Shown here one piece after another: positions 24,052-32,909 of a stretch of 36,128 nucleotides of DNA. A program made the translations under genes and the position numbers. Source of the DNA: an uncultured Polaribacter sp. (GTDB lineage Bacteria; Bacteroidota; Bacteroidia; Flavobacteriales; Flavobacteriaceae); the NCBI GenBank assembly GCA_913050305.1, contig CAJXAS010000003.1:1-36128 (forward strand). The letters run 5' to 3'. A model generated the notes under the pieces. It was given only the letters and a program-made list of their open reading frames with translations. It had not been told where the DNA came from and searched no databases. Numbering within the stretch: position 1 is the stretch's first letter; each line of letters opens with the position of its first letter.

Positions 24052-24914
24052 AAAGCGAACGCTAGCTCTTTATATTTAAATATAAACCCTTTTTTAGCTA
24101 TTTTATCTGAAGACAACCTACTACCATGTAAAAGGATAATTGCCAATTCTCCAAAAACTAATTTCAACAAGAAACCAGGAACCGCTATTGGAAAATAAGG
24201 CCTTTTAATAGCTTTAGCTAATATTTTAGAAAAAGTCCTACTGGTATGGAATTCTGGAGAAACTGTGTTGTAAACCCCTTCAAAACTCTCTTCAACCGCC
24301 TTTATATAGAGGTTACACAAGTCATCTATATGAATCCAAGCCATATATTGATTTCCTGAACCTAAAGGGGAAACAATAGGTGTTCTCATTTTTTCTAAAG
24401 CACCTCCTGTTTTAGACAGAACAACACCTGTTCTTAAAATAGTTACAGGAATGTTCAAGTCTTTAAACTGATTGGCTGCTGCCTCCCATTTTAGACAAAC
24501 TTGACCTAAAAAATCAGTACCTACAGCGTCTGACTCCTTAAAAACTTTGGCAGTGGTTTGTGCACCATAGTAATTACTACCAGATGCCGAAATAAATCCT
24601 TTTAAAGAAATATTTTGCGCTTTAATTTTGTCAAATATTAGATTAGCAGTTGCCACTCTGCTATTTACAATAACTTCTTTTCTTTCTTTTGTCCAACGTT
24701 TGTCAGCAATTCCTGCCCCTGCCAAATGAATAATATAATCGATATTTTCTATGGCTTTATCATCTACGAAACCTTTGGAATAATCCCATTTGAATTCATT
24801 TTCATTTTTAGGGTTTCTACTTAAAATTCTAACCTCATGATTTTTTTCAGTCAACAATGCTGTTAACCTTCTACCTACCAAACCTGTTCCACCAGTAACT
24901 AATATTTTCGCCAT
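24039..24914 (-). CDS. TIGR01777 family NAD(P)-dependent epimerase-like protein
   Basis: An extended short-chain dehydrogenase with the Rossmann motif VTGGTGLVGRRL at 6-17 and a C-terminal DUF1731 region (FALKNL at the end; LPFxxAVPGF-like stretch PIAVPGFLLKLVFGELA before it). Other markers are IIHLAGAGIADKRWTKERK and ISASGSNYYG, in place of the classical YxxxK. The reaction is unknown; in some bacteria homologs bear the name SulA-linked or YfcH. The stop codon lies inside the 31-bp inverted repeat. A TATCTTTA box, one base off consensus, ends four bases before the ATG. Confidence 0.9.
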   Translation of the reverse strand: MAKILVTGGTGLVGRRLTALLTEKNHEVRILSRNPKNENEFKWDYSKGFVDDKAIENIDYIIHLAGAGIADKRWTKERKEVIVNSRVATANLIFDKIKAQNISLKGFISASGSNYYGAQTTAKVFKESDAVGTDFLGQVCLKWEAAANQFKDLNIPVTILRTGVVLSKTGGALEKMRTPIVSPLGSGNQYMAWIHIDDLCNLYIKAVEESFEGVYNTVSPEFHTSRTFSKILAKAIKRPYFPIAVPGFLLKLVFGELAIILLHGSRLSSDKIAKKGFIFKYKELAFALKNL

Positions 24915-24918
24915 TTGG

Positions 24919-24926
24919 TAAAGATA
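24919..24926 (-). promoter_or_regulatory. Candidate -7 box for the TIGR01777 gene, leaderless spacing
   Basis: Minus-strand TATCTTTA matches TAnnTTTG at all but the last fixed base. It is followed by four bases and then the ATG, the same spacing as at pyrE and blh. A TTG lies 14 bases upstream, shorter than the usual 17-23. Confidence 0.35.
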
Positions 24927-24972
24927 AAAAAAGCACGATTCAAAAGATTATAGTTTGTATAAATAATATTTA

Positions 24973-27588
24973 TTATTTAATCTCTTTCATGGCATTCGTA
25001 ATTAATATTTTTAAATGATTTTTATGTGCTTTTGTAGCTAAATCACCTTTACCATTACTCACCCAAATTTTTATATTTTTTAAATTATAAATGGCCATAG
25101 ATTTTGCAGCAACTGTAAACCTACTGCTAGCTTTACCAGATATCATGTCAATTAATCTTTTTATGTACACCGCCTGTAAGTTTTGACGGAAAGAATTTAT
25201 ACTCCCATAAACATCTGGTTTAAACATGATGTTATTAATATCTGACATGAAAGAGGATAATTTATAATCATTACCATACAATTCAGAATTAGAAATTCTT
25301 TGTAAAGTATTTGGATGCATTATATGAGCTAGAACTTTTGTCTGATAAGCTAAAACTTGTTCATGAATTTTCGGATCTTCTGGACCCGCAAAGAAATTAT
25401 ATCCCCTTCTTTGTTTTGCTAAAAAATTGTAAACATCTTTAGGTGTGTTAAAGGCGTCTGGAGCAAAAATATATTTCTTCATAGCTTCCATTGCCCGTTT
25501 TTGGTCTGATAAACTTACAGGTGTATAAGGCTGTGTGCCCCCTTCTTGACCAAAAGTAGATCTATCTACATAAACACCGCCAATAAATCTAGAAATTACA
25601 CCCCCTGCGACTGCTGATTGATTATGTAATGTATAATATGCTCTTCTTAAATCTTCATAAGTTTCACCTTTTGCAGTAAACTGAGTTTTTAAGTTTTTCA
25701 TCATTGAATTTACCAATTCAAATCTATTAATTGAATAGGTGATTTGGTCATTAGATAAATCACCAATCATAACTCTTGGGTCAATTGCTTTACCTGGAGA
25801 ACGCATATCATCAGCATCATTCCCGAAAATTAATTCAGGTTTCGTAGATTTATTTAATAAAACAACCATTTCTGAATCGTCTTTAAAATCTTGATATCCA
25901 AACTGTACAGCCCAAATATCATAAGGTCCAACTGCCATATCAGCATATTGTCCTTGTTTACTTCTGTCGTTTGTAATATTTATTCCTGCATAATCCATTA
26001 CAGAACCTGTTAAGGCTTTTCCTTTAATAAAGTCTGCATCTGCTAATTGTTCAGGCGAGAATAATTGACTCGCTTTCATGTTATGATTTAACCCTAATGT
26101 GTGCCCAACTTCGTGCATAATTAAAGATTTCATTCCCTCTTTCTTAAGAGCGTCCATATCTAAATCAGAAGCCCCAGTTGCTTGTAAAACAGCAGACCCT
26201 AATTGTATATTATCATGCATTACATGTCCCATAGAACAATGGTTAAGATTTTGCTTTTCAAAGAACTTTGTAACCTCTAACTCTTCTGAAGTTTCTAACT
26301 CCATATTAGTAGTTGCATCATTATATAATTTGTCTGCAAAAACTCTATTTGTAAAATGCACGAACTCTAGCATAATGTCTGCCCCTAAAATTTCACCAGT
26401 TCTTGGGTTTACAAAACTTGGTCCATAACCACCAAAAGGAGGGTTTGGAGAAGATGTCCAACGTAAAACATTATAACGCACATCACCTGCATCCCAATCT
26501 GCATCATCTGGTTGTACTTTTACAGCCATTGCATTTTTAAATCCAGCTTTTTCAAAAGCTACATTCCAAGCTAAAACCCCTTCTTTAATTGTTTCTCTCC
26601 ATTCTAGAGGAGTTGTGTTTTCTATCCACCAAGTAATTGGAGTTACCGGTTCTGATATAGCAGCCTCTGGATTTTTTTTAACCAACTTCCATCTATGAAT
26701 CATATCTCTATAATTTATAGTGCTTGTAGCTGTCATGTCATTCGTTTCTGTTAAAAAATAACCAACCCTAGCATCATCCATTCTTGGTGAATAGTCATCT
26801 TTTGGCATATTCATAAACGTATGAAAAACTTTGATAGAAACATTTCTTCCATCTGTAACTGCAGCAGAACCACCATTTAGAACAGAGGGGTTACTGTATA
26901 CATATTGAGTTTTTACATTGGTGTTTTCAGGATAATTTTTAATCTCATTTATTTTCGACTTTTTTTTATCAAAATTCCCTAAACTAAAAGCCAAAGGAGA
27001 CCTTCCAGGTCTTTTAGGACCTTTAACTCTTGTAAATGTTTCTGATAAAAATAATCCATCAGCATCTATTAAATATTCACCATTTTTTGCATCTAAAGCT
27101 AATATTTTTCCAGTGGCCATTACAGCATCACTTATGTTTGCTTCAGAAGATTTTGATAAGGCACTATTTTTATCAAAATAGAAAGAAGTGTTAGGCGTAA
27201 TAAAATCAAGTTTATTAAAGTATTTTTTTACTTGAAATACAGAATTACCTCTAAATGCGCCTCTAAATGCGCCTGCCTCAGTTACGCCGTCAGCAATTTG
27301 AGAGAAATATATAAAATCTTTGTTTAGTTGATTTTCTTTTACCAAAAGTTTTACCGAACCAGTTATCGTGTCTTGATAAATAGTAAATAAACCTTCAATT
27401 TTTTTGCTGCTTTTTGTTAAATCTTTAATTGATTTTTCTTTCTTTTTTAAAGGCTTTTTTATAGTAGTTATGGTTTCCTTTTTTTTCTTTTTCCAAAATT
27501 GTGCATTTACATCTTCCACTCCTAAAAAGGTAAGCATTAAGAATACTGTGCAAAGAACTTTAAATTTACTTGAATAGATAGTTTTCAT
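24973..27588 (-). CDS. Secreted zinc-dependent metalloprotease (DUF5117/DUF4953 type)
   Basis: An 871-residue exported protein. A signal peptide covers residues 1-30 (cut after NAQ). A Lys-rich stretch (KKKKKETITTIKKPLKKKEK) follows, then a DUF5118/DUF5117-like region over about 60-300 and the catalytic domain. The extended zinc motif HEVGHTLGLNH is at 492-502, with Glu493 as catalytic base, as in metzincins. A large C-terminal part (about 520-871) includes SVMDYAGINI, a possible Met-turn. Family members in Bacteroidetes are uncharacterised proteases. A 12-bp tandem duplication at 27249-27272 encodes AFRGAFRG. It lies upstream of the TIGR01777 gene with 58 bases between and may share its transcript. 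Substrate unknown. Confidence 0.88.
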   Translation of the reverse strand: MKTIYSSKFKVLCTVFLMLTFLGVEDVNAQFWKKKKKETITTIKKPLKKKEKSIKDLTKSSKKIEGLFTIYQDTITGSVKLLVKENQLNKDFIYFSQIADGVTEAGAFRGAFRGNSVFQVKKYFNKLDFITPNTSFYFDKNSALSKSSEANISDAVMATGKILALDAKNGEYLIDADGLFLSETFTRVKGPKRPGRSPLAFSLGNFDKKKSKINEIKNYPENTNVKTQYVYSNPSVLNGGSAAVTDGRNVSIKVFHTFMNMPKDDYSPRMDDARVGYFLTETNDMTATSTINYRDMIHRWKLVKKNPEAAISEPVTPITWWIENTTPLEWRETIKEGVLAWNVAFEKAGFKNAMAVKVQPDDADWDAGDVRYNVLRWTSSPNPPFGGYGPSFVNPRTGEILGADIMLEFVHFTNRVFADKLYNDATTNMELETSEELEVTKFFEKQNLNHCSMGHVMHDNIQLGSAVLQATGASDLDMDALKKEGMKSLIMHEVGHTLGLNHNMKASQLFSPEQLADADFIKGKALTGSVMDYAGINITNDRSKQGQYADMAVGPYDIWAVQFGYQDFKDDSEMVVLLNKSTKPELIFGNDADDMRSPGKAIDPRVMIGDLSNDQITYSINRFELVNSMMKNLKTQFTAKGETYEDLRRAYYTLHNQSAVAGGVISRFIGGVYVDRSTFGQEGGTQPYTPVSLSDQKRAMEAMKKYIFAPDAFNTPKDVYNFLAKQRRGYNFFAGPEDPKIHEQVLAYQTKVLAHIMHPNTLQRISNSELYGNDYKLSSFMSDINNIMFKPDVYGSINSFRQNLQAVYIKRLIDMISGKASSRFTVAAKSMAIYNLKNIKIWVSNGKGDLATKAHKNHLKILITNAMKEIK
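27249..27272. repeat. 12-bp tandem duplication inside the metalloprotease gene
   Basis: Two exact copies of CTCTAAATGCGC lie head to tail at 27249-27260 and 27261-27272. In the protein they give AFRG twice (residues 107-114). The reading frame is kept. Confidence 0.85.
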
Positions 27589-27700
27589 TTAATGTTTTGA
27601 GTTTATTTGAAATAATTTATTATTATATTTTCCTCTTATTTAATTCGATATTTATGTCATTTTAAAGTTTAATTTCATATTAAATCAAACTAAAGCTATC

Positions 27701-27708
27701 CAAATATA
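27701..27708 (-). promoter_or_regulatory. Predicted -7 box for the metalloprotease gene
   Basis: Minus-strand TATATTTG, exact consensus, in the 198-base divergent gap. The leader to the ATG at 27588 would be about 105 bases, the longest predicted in this window. No -33 TTG at usual spacing. Confidence 0.4.
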
Positions 27709-27786
27709 AAAATTTACAATTGACCTATCTATTAAAGCTATGTAAATCTTTTTTTAAGCTCTTAATAAAGGCGTATTTTTATCGTG

Positions 27787-28911
27787 ATGAAAAATAACAA
27801 AAAAAGAAAAGGTTTTGTCTTTAAAACTTACGAAGCAGAAAACCAATCTCCTTTTGAAAAACTATTTGAAATTTTCAAGGAACTGATTACACATACTTCA
27901 GGAGATTTTGACGAAGCAATAGATTGGATGCGTTCTTTAGACGTAGAATATAGTTTGACGGACGAAAATTATACTATTGATGATTTTGTAGAGGATTTAA
28001 AAAAGAAAGGATATATAAAAGAGGAAGTAAAAGGAGATGGAACAGGTGGTACAAAAATTACCCCGAAAACAGAACGCGCAATAAGGCAGCAAGCGTTAAA
28101 TCATATTTTTGGAAAAATTAAAAGAAGTGGTGCCGGAAATCATAAAAGTAAATCTCCAGGAATAGGAGACGAACATACAGGCGACTTGAGAGCGTATCAA
28201 TTTGGTGACTCTTTAGATAAAGTATCCATAACAGAGAGTATCAAGAATGCTCAAATTAATAATGGCCTAGATAATTTTAATCTAACAGAAAATGATTTGG
28301 TCGTGGAAGAAACACTTCACAAAAGCCAAATGAGTACTGTCTTAATGATAGACATTAGCCATTCTATGATACTGTACGGAGAGGATAGGATTACACCTGC
28401 CAAAAAAGTAGCAATGGCTTTAGCGGAATTAATTACAACTCGGTATCCAAAAGATACGCTAGATATTATTGTCTTTGGTAACGACGCTTGGTCTATTAAA
28501 ATTAAAGATTTACCGTATTTACAAGTAGGGCCATATCACACAAATACAGTTGCCGGTTTAAATTTAGCGATGGATTTACTGCGAAGAAAGAGAAATACCA
28601 ACAAACAAATTTTTATGATTACCGATGGGAAACCAAGTTGCTTGCGCTTACCAGATGGCCAATATTATAAGAATAGTAATGGTTTAGACGAACACATTGT
28701 AAATAAATGTTATGCAATGGCACAGCAGGCAAGAAAACTACACATTCCAATTACCACTTTTATGATTGCTCAAGACCCCTATTTAATGCAATTTATTAGG
28801 GCATTCACAAAAGCAAACCAAGGAAAAGCATTTTATACAGGTTTAAAAGGTTTGGGGGAAATGATTTTTGAAGATTACGAAACGAATAGAAAGAAAAGAA
28901 TTAAAGGATAA
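27787..28911 (+). CDS. VWA domain protein, partner of the downstream AAA+ ATPase
   Basis: A 374-residue soluble protein (from ATG 27787; a GTG directly before it is also in frame). A basic start and a region of about 170 residues with no recognised domain precede a von Willebrand factor A domain at about 183-365. The MIDAS is intact: Asp189, Ser191 and Ser193 in MIDISHSM, a Thr in HTNT (252 or 254), and Asp280 in MITDGKPS, so metal-dependent partner binding is expected. The N-terminal part contains a Gly-rich stretch (EVKGDGTGGTKI) and KIKRSGAGNHKSKSPGIGDE. It precedes the AAA+ gene by 61 bases. The arrangement resembles chelatase BchD/BchI or MoxR/VWA pairs, which remodel proteins or insert metals; the target here is unknown. 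Confidence 0.87.
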   Translation: MKNNKKRKGFVFKTYEAENQSPFEKLFEIFKELITHTSGDFDEAIDWMRSLDVEYSLTDENYTIDDFVEDLKKKGYIKEEVKGDGTGGTKITPKTERAIRQQALNHIFGKIKRSGAGNHKSKSPGIGDEHTGDLRAYQFGDSLDKVSITESIKNAQINNGLDNFNLTENDLVVEETLHKSQMSTVLMIDISHSMILYGEDRITPAKKVAMALAELITTRYPKDTLDIIVFGNDAWSIKIKDLPYLQVGPYHTNTVAGLNLAMDLLRRKRNTNKQIFMITDGKPSCLRLPDGQYYKNSNGLDEHIVNKCYAMAQQARKLHIPITTFMIAQDPYLMQFIRAFTKANQGKAFYTGLKGLGEMIFEDYETNRKKRIKG

Positions 28912-28972
28912 CAATAAGTTACAAAATTGCAAAATAAAGAAGTTGCAAAGTTTGTTTTATATAAAATAAAAT

Positions 28973-30439
28973 ATGAATATAAGTAAGTTAAAAACATTAG
29001 GACAATTAGTAAAATCTGGATATACATCGAGATCTATTAAAGACGAGTTACGAGAAAATCTTATTAGTAAAATAATGAGTAAAGAAACTGTTTTTAAAGG
29101 AGTTCATGGTTATGAAAATACCGTAATTCCAGAATTAGAAAGAGCAATTTTAAGCAAGCACAATATTAATTTATTAGGTTTACGAGGACAAGCAAAAACG
29201 CGTTTGGCAAGATTGATGGTCAATTTATTAGATGAATATATTCCAGTTGTAGAAGGTTCTGAAATTAATGATGATCCATTGCACCCGATTTCAAGATTTG
29301 CGATTGAAACGATCAAAGAAAAAGGAGATAATACACCTATTTTCTGGATGCACAGGGACGAGCGTTTTGCAGAAAAACTAGCAACGCCAGATGTTACTGT
29401 TGCAGATATTATTGGTGATGTTGACCCTATAAAAGCAGCAAACTTAAAGTTAAGTTATGCAGATGATAGGGTGATTCATTATGGGATGATCCCAAGAGCT
29501 AACAGATGTATTTTTGTCATTAATGAATTACCAGACTTGCAAGCCAGAATTCAGGTGGCATTATTTAATATTTTACAAGAAGGTGATATTCAAATAAGAG
29601 GATTTAAAATGCGTCTAAATTTAGACATGCAGTTTATTTTTACTGCAAATCCTGAAGATTACACCAATAGAGGAAGTATTGTTACCCCTCTAAAAGATAG
29701 AATTGGTTCGCAAATCTTAACGCACTATCCAGAAGACATAGAAACTGCAAAAACAATTACACAGCAAGAAACAAAAAAAGCAAGTGCTCAGAAAGAATTT
29801 ATAGATGTACCAGAGCTATCAAGAGATTTATTAGAGCAAATAGTATTCGAAGCCAGAGATAGTGAATATATAGATGCTAAAAGTGGCGTTAGTGCACGTT
29901 TAAGTATTTCTGCATTTGAAAATTTATTAAGCACAGCAGAAAGAAGAGCATTATTATCTGGAGATGAAAAAACAACCATTCGCTTAAGCGATTTTGACGG
30001 AATTATTCCGGCCATCACTGGTAAGGTCGAATTAGTTTATGAAGGAGAACAAGAAGGTGCTCATGTGGTTGCTGACGGTCTAATTAAAAAAGCAGTAACA
30101 ACATTGTTTCCAATTTATTTTCCTGAAATTAAAAAATTAGAAAAACAAGGCGAAGAAACACCTTATGATGATATTATTTCTTGGTTCTTTAATACCGAAG
30201 AAGATTTTGAATTACTAGATGATCATACTGAAGAGCAGTACAAAGCAGAATTAAATAAAGTAAAACCTTTAGATCAATTTATAAAAGAACAACAGCCAAA
30301 CATGAATGAAGCAGATACTTATTTCATGAAAGAATTTATATTGTGGGGTTTAGTTGAATTTAAAAAATTAAGCAAATATCGCTTTGCTGAAGGAACGCAG
30401 TTTAAAGACCCTTATGGTAGTTTTATAAGTGGACTATAA
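28973..30439 (+). CDS. AAA+ ATPase of the MoxR/Mg-chelatase (ChlI) type
   Basis: A 488-residue ATPase. The AAA+ core is at about 40-300. The Walker A element is GLRGQAKT (69-76), with Ala74 where Gly is usual. Walker B is FVINELPD (181-188), with Asn184 before Glu185 in place of Asp. The ChlI/MoxR hallmarks are present: LFNILQEGDIQIRGFKMRL (198-216), sensor 1 FTANPEDY (223-230) and LKDRIGSQILTHYPEDIETA (240-259) with the Arg finger. The C-terminal 180 residues, containing a second helical part, are family-specific. I recall similar INELPDL proteins in other bacteria, so the altered motifs are probably inherited and not recent damage. It works with the VWA protein just upstream; client unknown. 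A perfect terminator follows. Confidence 0.88.
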   Translation: MNISKLKTLGQLVKSGYTSRSIKDELRENLISKIMSKETVFKGVHGYENTVIPELERAILSKHNINLLGLRGQAKTRLARLMVNLLDEYIPVVEGSEINDDPLHPISRFAIETIKEKGDNTPIFWMHRDERFAEKLATPDVTVADIIGDVDPIKAANLKLSYADDRVIHYGMIPRANRCIFVINELPDLQARIQVALFNILQEGDIQIRGFKMRLNLDMQFIFTANPEDYTNRGSIVTPLKDRIGSQILTHYPEDIETAKTITQQETKKASAQKEFIDVPELSRDLLEQIVFEARDSEYIDAKSGVSARLSISAFENLLSTAERRALLSGDEKTTIRLSDFDGIIPAITGKVELVYEGEQEGAHVVADGLIKKAVTTLFPIYFPEIKKLEKQGEETPYDDIISWFFNTEEDFELLDDHTEEQYKAELNKVKPLDQFIKEQQPNMNEADTYFMKEFILWGLVEFKKLSKYRFAEGTQFKDPYGSFISGL

Positions 30440-30476
30440 TTGCTTACCTATTTCCATGAAATTTAATATTAGTGGC

Positions 30477-30512
30477 AAAAAACCGAATTATTTCTATAAT
30501 TCGGTTTTTTCT
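30477..30512. terminator. Bidirectional terminator between the AAA+ gene and the M28 gene
   Basis: Arms 30477-30491 and 30496-30510, a perfect 15-bp stem with a 4-nt loop, A6 on the left and T6 on the right. Genes on both sides converge on it. Confidence 0.85.
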
Positions 30513-30553
30513 TTAGGTCTCTTTATTTTTAGTCGATAGAAACAATAAATATA

Positions 30554-31882
30554 CTATTTTTTCCAAATTTTATTTGGAAAAACAACCACGCTTTCGTGGC
30601 CATTTTTACCGACGGAAGACACACCAAAAAAGAAGTTATCTATCACAATTCCATCTAATATAAATTGGGTTGCTTCTACATATCTAGAATGGTCCCAAGT
30701 CGGCGATGTGGTATTACGCCAATAAATCTTATACCCTTTTGCCCCTTCAACCTTACTCCACTTTAACCTAGCATTTGCCTCTACAATTCCGCCAATAAAA
30801 ACCTCTTTTGGCGCTTCTAATGCCCACGCTAAACTTGCCAAATTAATAGCATTAACGGCAGTTAACTTTTTAGCGTACCCAAAATTTACATGTTCAAAAG
30901 TATCACCATAATTAATTCCATTTTCAATTCTAATATCTTGATGCTGTTGTGTATAATTCTCATGTGCTTCCATAATTCTTATTCCTGCAAAACCCAAATC
31001 ATTAAAAGGTCTGTGATGACCTCCTCTTCCAAATCTATCCAATCTATAAATCATCATCGGATTCATTTCTGGCATATATATTTTTACATTTTTATGTATA
31101 TACCTTGCCAATTGTCTAGAAATCCCATCTACTTCACCACCGTAAAAACGTCTCATTTTACGCGCTCTTTCAGTTTCATTTGCAGGAACAGGTTCAGAAA
31201 AAATTCTGAACGAACGATTGTCTATAACCCCATCTAAACCAGTAATATTACCAATCATATCATTATTTAAAATTCCGATAATATCCCAGCCTTTGTCGAC
31301 AGCATATTTTGCCAAACCAGCACCACCAAATAATCCTTGCTCCTCACCAGAAAGGCCTACATATATAATACTACTCTCAAATTTGTATTTACTTAAAACT
31401 CTTGCGGCCTCAATAGTCCCTGCCATTCCTGAGGCATTGTCGTTGGCACCAGGTGCGTCCGTAGTAAAATCCATAGTATCACTTGCACGAGAATCTATAT
31501 CCCCACTCATAATTACATACTTGTTTGGGTATTTTATTCCTCTTTGAATTGCAACTACGTTTACAATCCAAGCGTCATGTGGTACTCTTCTATTCCCCTC
31601 TTTTGTTACAAAATCTTTCTGATAAAAAACATTCATACAATTGTCACATTCTTGAGAAATATTTTCAAATTCTGATTTTATCCAACGTCTTGCAGCACCA
31701 ATACCTTGTGTATTAGAAATGGTATCAGAAAATGTATTTCTTGTTCCAAATTCAGTTAAAGTTTTTACGTTTGCTTTGATTCTTTCTAAAGAAACTGCAT
31801 TTATAATATCATATATTTTTGAATCTGTTTGGGCAAATGTAGAAATTGTAAATAATAAGAATAAAATGGAAATACTTTTCAT
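30554..31882 (-). CDS. Secreted M28 family peptidase with C-terminal fibronectin III-like domain
   Basis: The ATG at 31882 gives a signal peptide, MKSISILFLLFTISTFAQ; an upstream start at 31912 would add ten residues and hide it. Length 442. The M28 metal-site sequence is mostly present: Asp130 and Asp148 (GDIDSR, GANDNASG), Glu180-Glu181 (LSGEEQGLFGG), Asp208 (NNDMIG) and a C-terminal His (307 or 314). The first metal ligand, normally His in GHYDS, is Asp128. A CDNC pair (79, 82) follows the signal. Residues 350-442 look like a fibronectin type III domain (ANARLKWSKVEGAKGYKIYW). It probably acts as an exported aminopeptidase. No clean promoter box; TTCTTTTG at 31910 is one base off. Confidence 0.85.
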   Translation of the reverse strand: MKSISILFLLFTISTFAQTDSKIYDIINAVSLERIKANVKTLTEFGTRNTFSDTISNTQGIGAARRWIKSEFENISQECDNCMNVFYQKDFVTKEGNRRVPHDAWIVNVVAIQRGIKYPNKYVIMSGDIDSRASDTMDFTTDAPGANDNASGMAGTIEAARVLSKYKFESSIIYVGLSGEEQGLFGGAGLAKYAVDKGWDIIGILNNDMIGNITGLDGVIDNRSFRIFSEPVPANETERARKMRRFYGGEVDGISRQLARYIHKNVKIYMPEMNPMMIYRLDRFGRGGHHRPFNDLGFAGIRIMEAHENYTQQHQDIRIENGINYGDTFEHVNFGYAKKLTAVNAINLASLAWALEAPKEVFIGGIVEANARLKWSKVEGAKGYKIYWRNTTSPTWDHSRYVEATQFILDGIVIDNFFFGVSSVGKNGHESVVVFPNKIWKK

Positions 31883-32100
31883 TAAAATAAATTTTAGAGA
31901 ACTAAAATACAAAAGAAAAAGGAAAGTATTTTGTATTAAGCTATACTCTTTTGCATATTAACACTCTTAAATAAAATGAATTCCTCTTAATAATATAGAT
32001 TTTATAAATAGTTTTATCAATTATTAGATATCAATTCATAAGAAAAATTTTAGAATCATTAGTATATTTATACTCTTGTTTAATTTTTGAAATACATCAA

Positions 32101-32859
32101 ATGAAAATAATTGTTTCTCCAACAAAATCTTTAGATTTCGAAAGCAAAGTGCCAACTAAGTTGCATTCGCAACCTCGTTTCTTGGACCAATCTAAAAAAT
32201 TGAACACCAAATTAAAAACACTTTCTAAAAAAGAAATTGGTAATTTAATGAGTGTTTCTGAAGCCTTATCTCAACTAAATTATGAACGCAACCAAAATTG
32301 GGAAACTCCATTCACAAAAGAAAACGCAAAACAGGCAGTATACTCTTTTACTGGTGCCGTTTTTAAAGGAATAGATGTAAACTCTTTAGCTGAAGAAAAA
32401 ATACCTGTATTACAAGATAGATTGCGAATTTTATCTGGTTTGTATGGCTTATTAAAACCATTAGATTTAATACAACCGTACCGCTTAGAAATGGGAACAA
32501 AATTAAAAGTTGATAACACAGAAAATCTCTATAAATTTTGGAATAATAAGCTTGCCGATTCTTTAAATGAAGAATTAAAAGAGAATGAGTTATTGATAAA
32601 CTTAGCAAGTGCAGAGTATTTTAGAGCATTGCCAGCAAATGCATTAAAAGTACCAATGATTACTCCTATTTTTAAAGATTTAAAAAACGGTCAATATAAA
32701 ATTGTGATGACTTATGCCAAAAAAGCACGTGGCCTAATGGTTCGTTTTATTATAGAAAACGAAATAAATACCATAGAACAGCTAAAAGGTTTTAATGTTG
32801 ATAATTATCGTTTTTCTGCTGAGATGTCTACTGAAACGGAATTACTATTTACACGTTAA
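32101..32859 (+). CDS. yaaA: Peroxide stress protein YaaA (UPF0246)
   Basis: DUF328 protein that limits iron-dependent damage under hydrogen peroxide in E. coli. The signature is clear: MKIIVSPTKSLDFESKVP at the start, AVYSFTGAVFKGID (about 80-93), LRILSGLYGLLKPLDLIQPY (about 108-127), LINLASAEYF and MTYAKKARGLMVRF. Length 252 is normal. It is alone, convergent with blh with only 50 bases between. Being beside a light-driven pump and a carotenoid oxygenase fits an oxidative-stress setting, though there is no evidence for common control. No consensus box; TACTCTTG at 32071 is one base off. Confidence 0.94.
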   Translation: MKIIVSPTKSLDFESKVPTKLHSQPRFLDQSKKLNTKLKTLSKKEIGNLMSVSEALSQLNYERNQNWETPFTKENAKQAVYSFTGAVFKGIDVNSLAEEKIPVLQDRLRILSGLYGLLKPLDLIQPYRLEMGTKLKVDNTENLYKFWNNKLADSLNEELKENELLINLASAEYFRALPANALKVPMITPIFKDLKNGQYKIVMTYAKKARGLMVRFIIENEINTIEQLKGFNVDNYRFSAEMSTETELLFTR

Positions 32860-32909
32860 AGTTTAGAATTTTCTATTCATACTTTAAGATATTTACAGTG
32901 CTTCGTGAA

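Noticed and set aside
31883..31912. Ten extra N-terminal residues for the M28 peptidase
   Set aside because: The signal peptide starts cleanly at the ATG at 31882.
32856..32887. Hairpin between yaaA and blh as a terminator
   Set aside because: Only a 7-bp AT-rich repeat (TTAAAGT/ACTTTAA) with an 18-base loop and no strong U-run; too weak to list.
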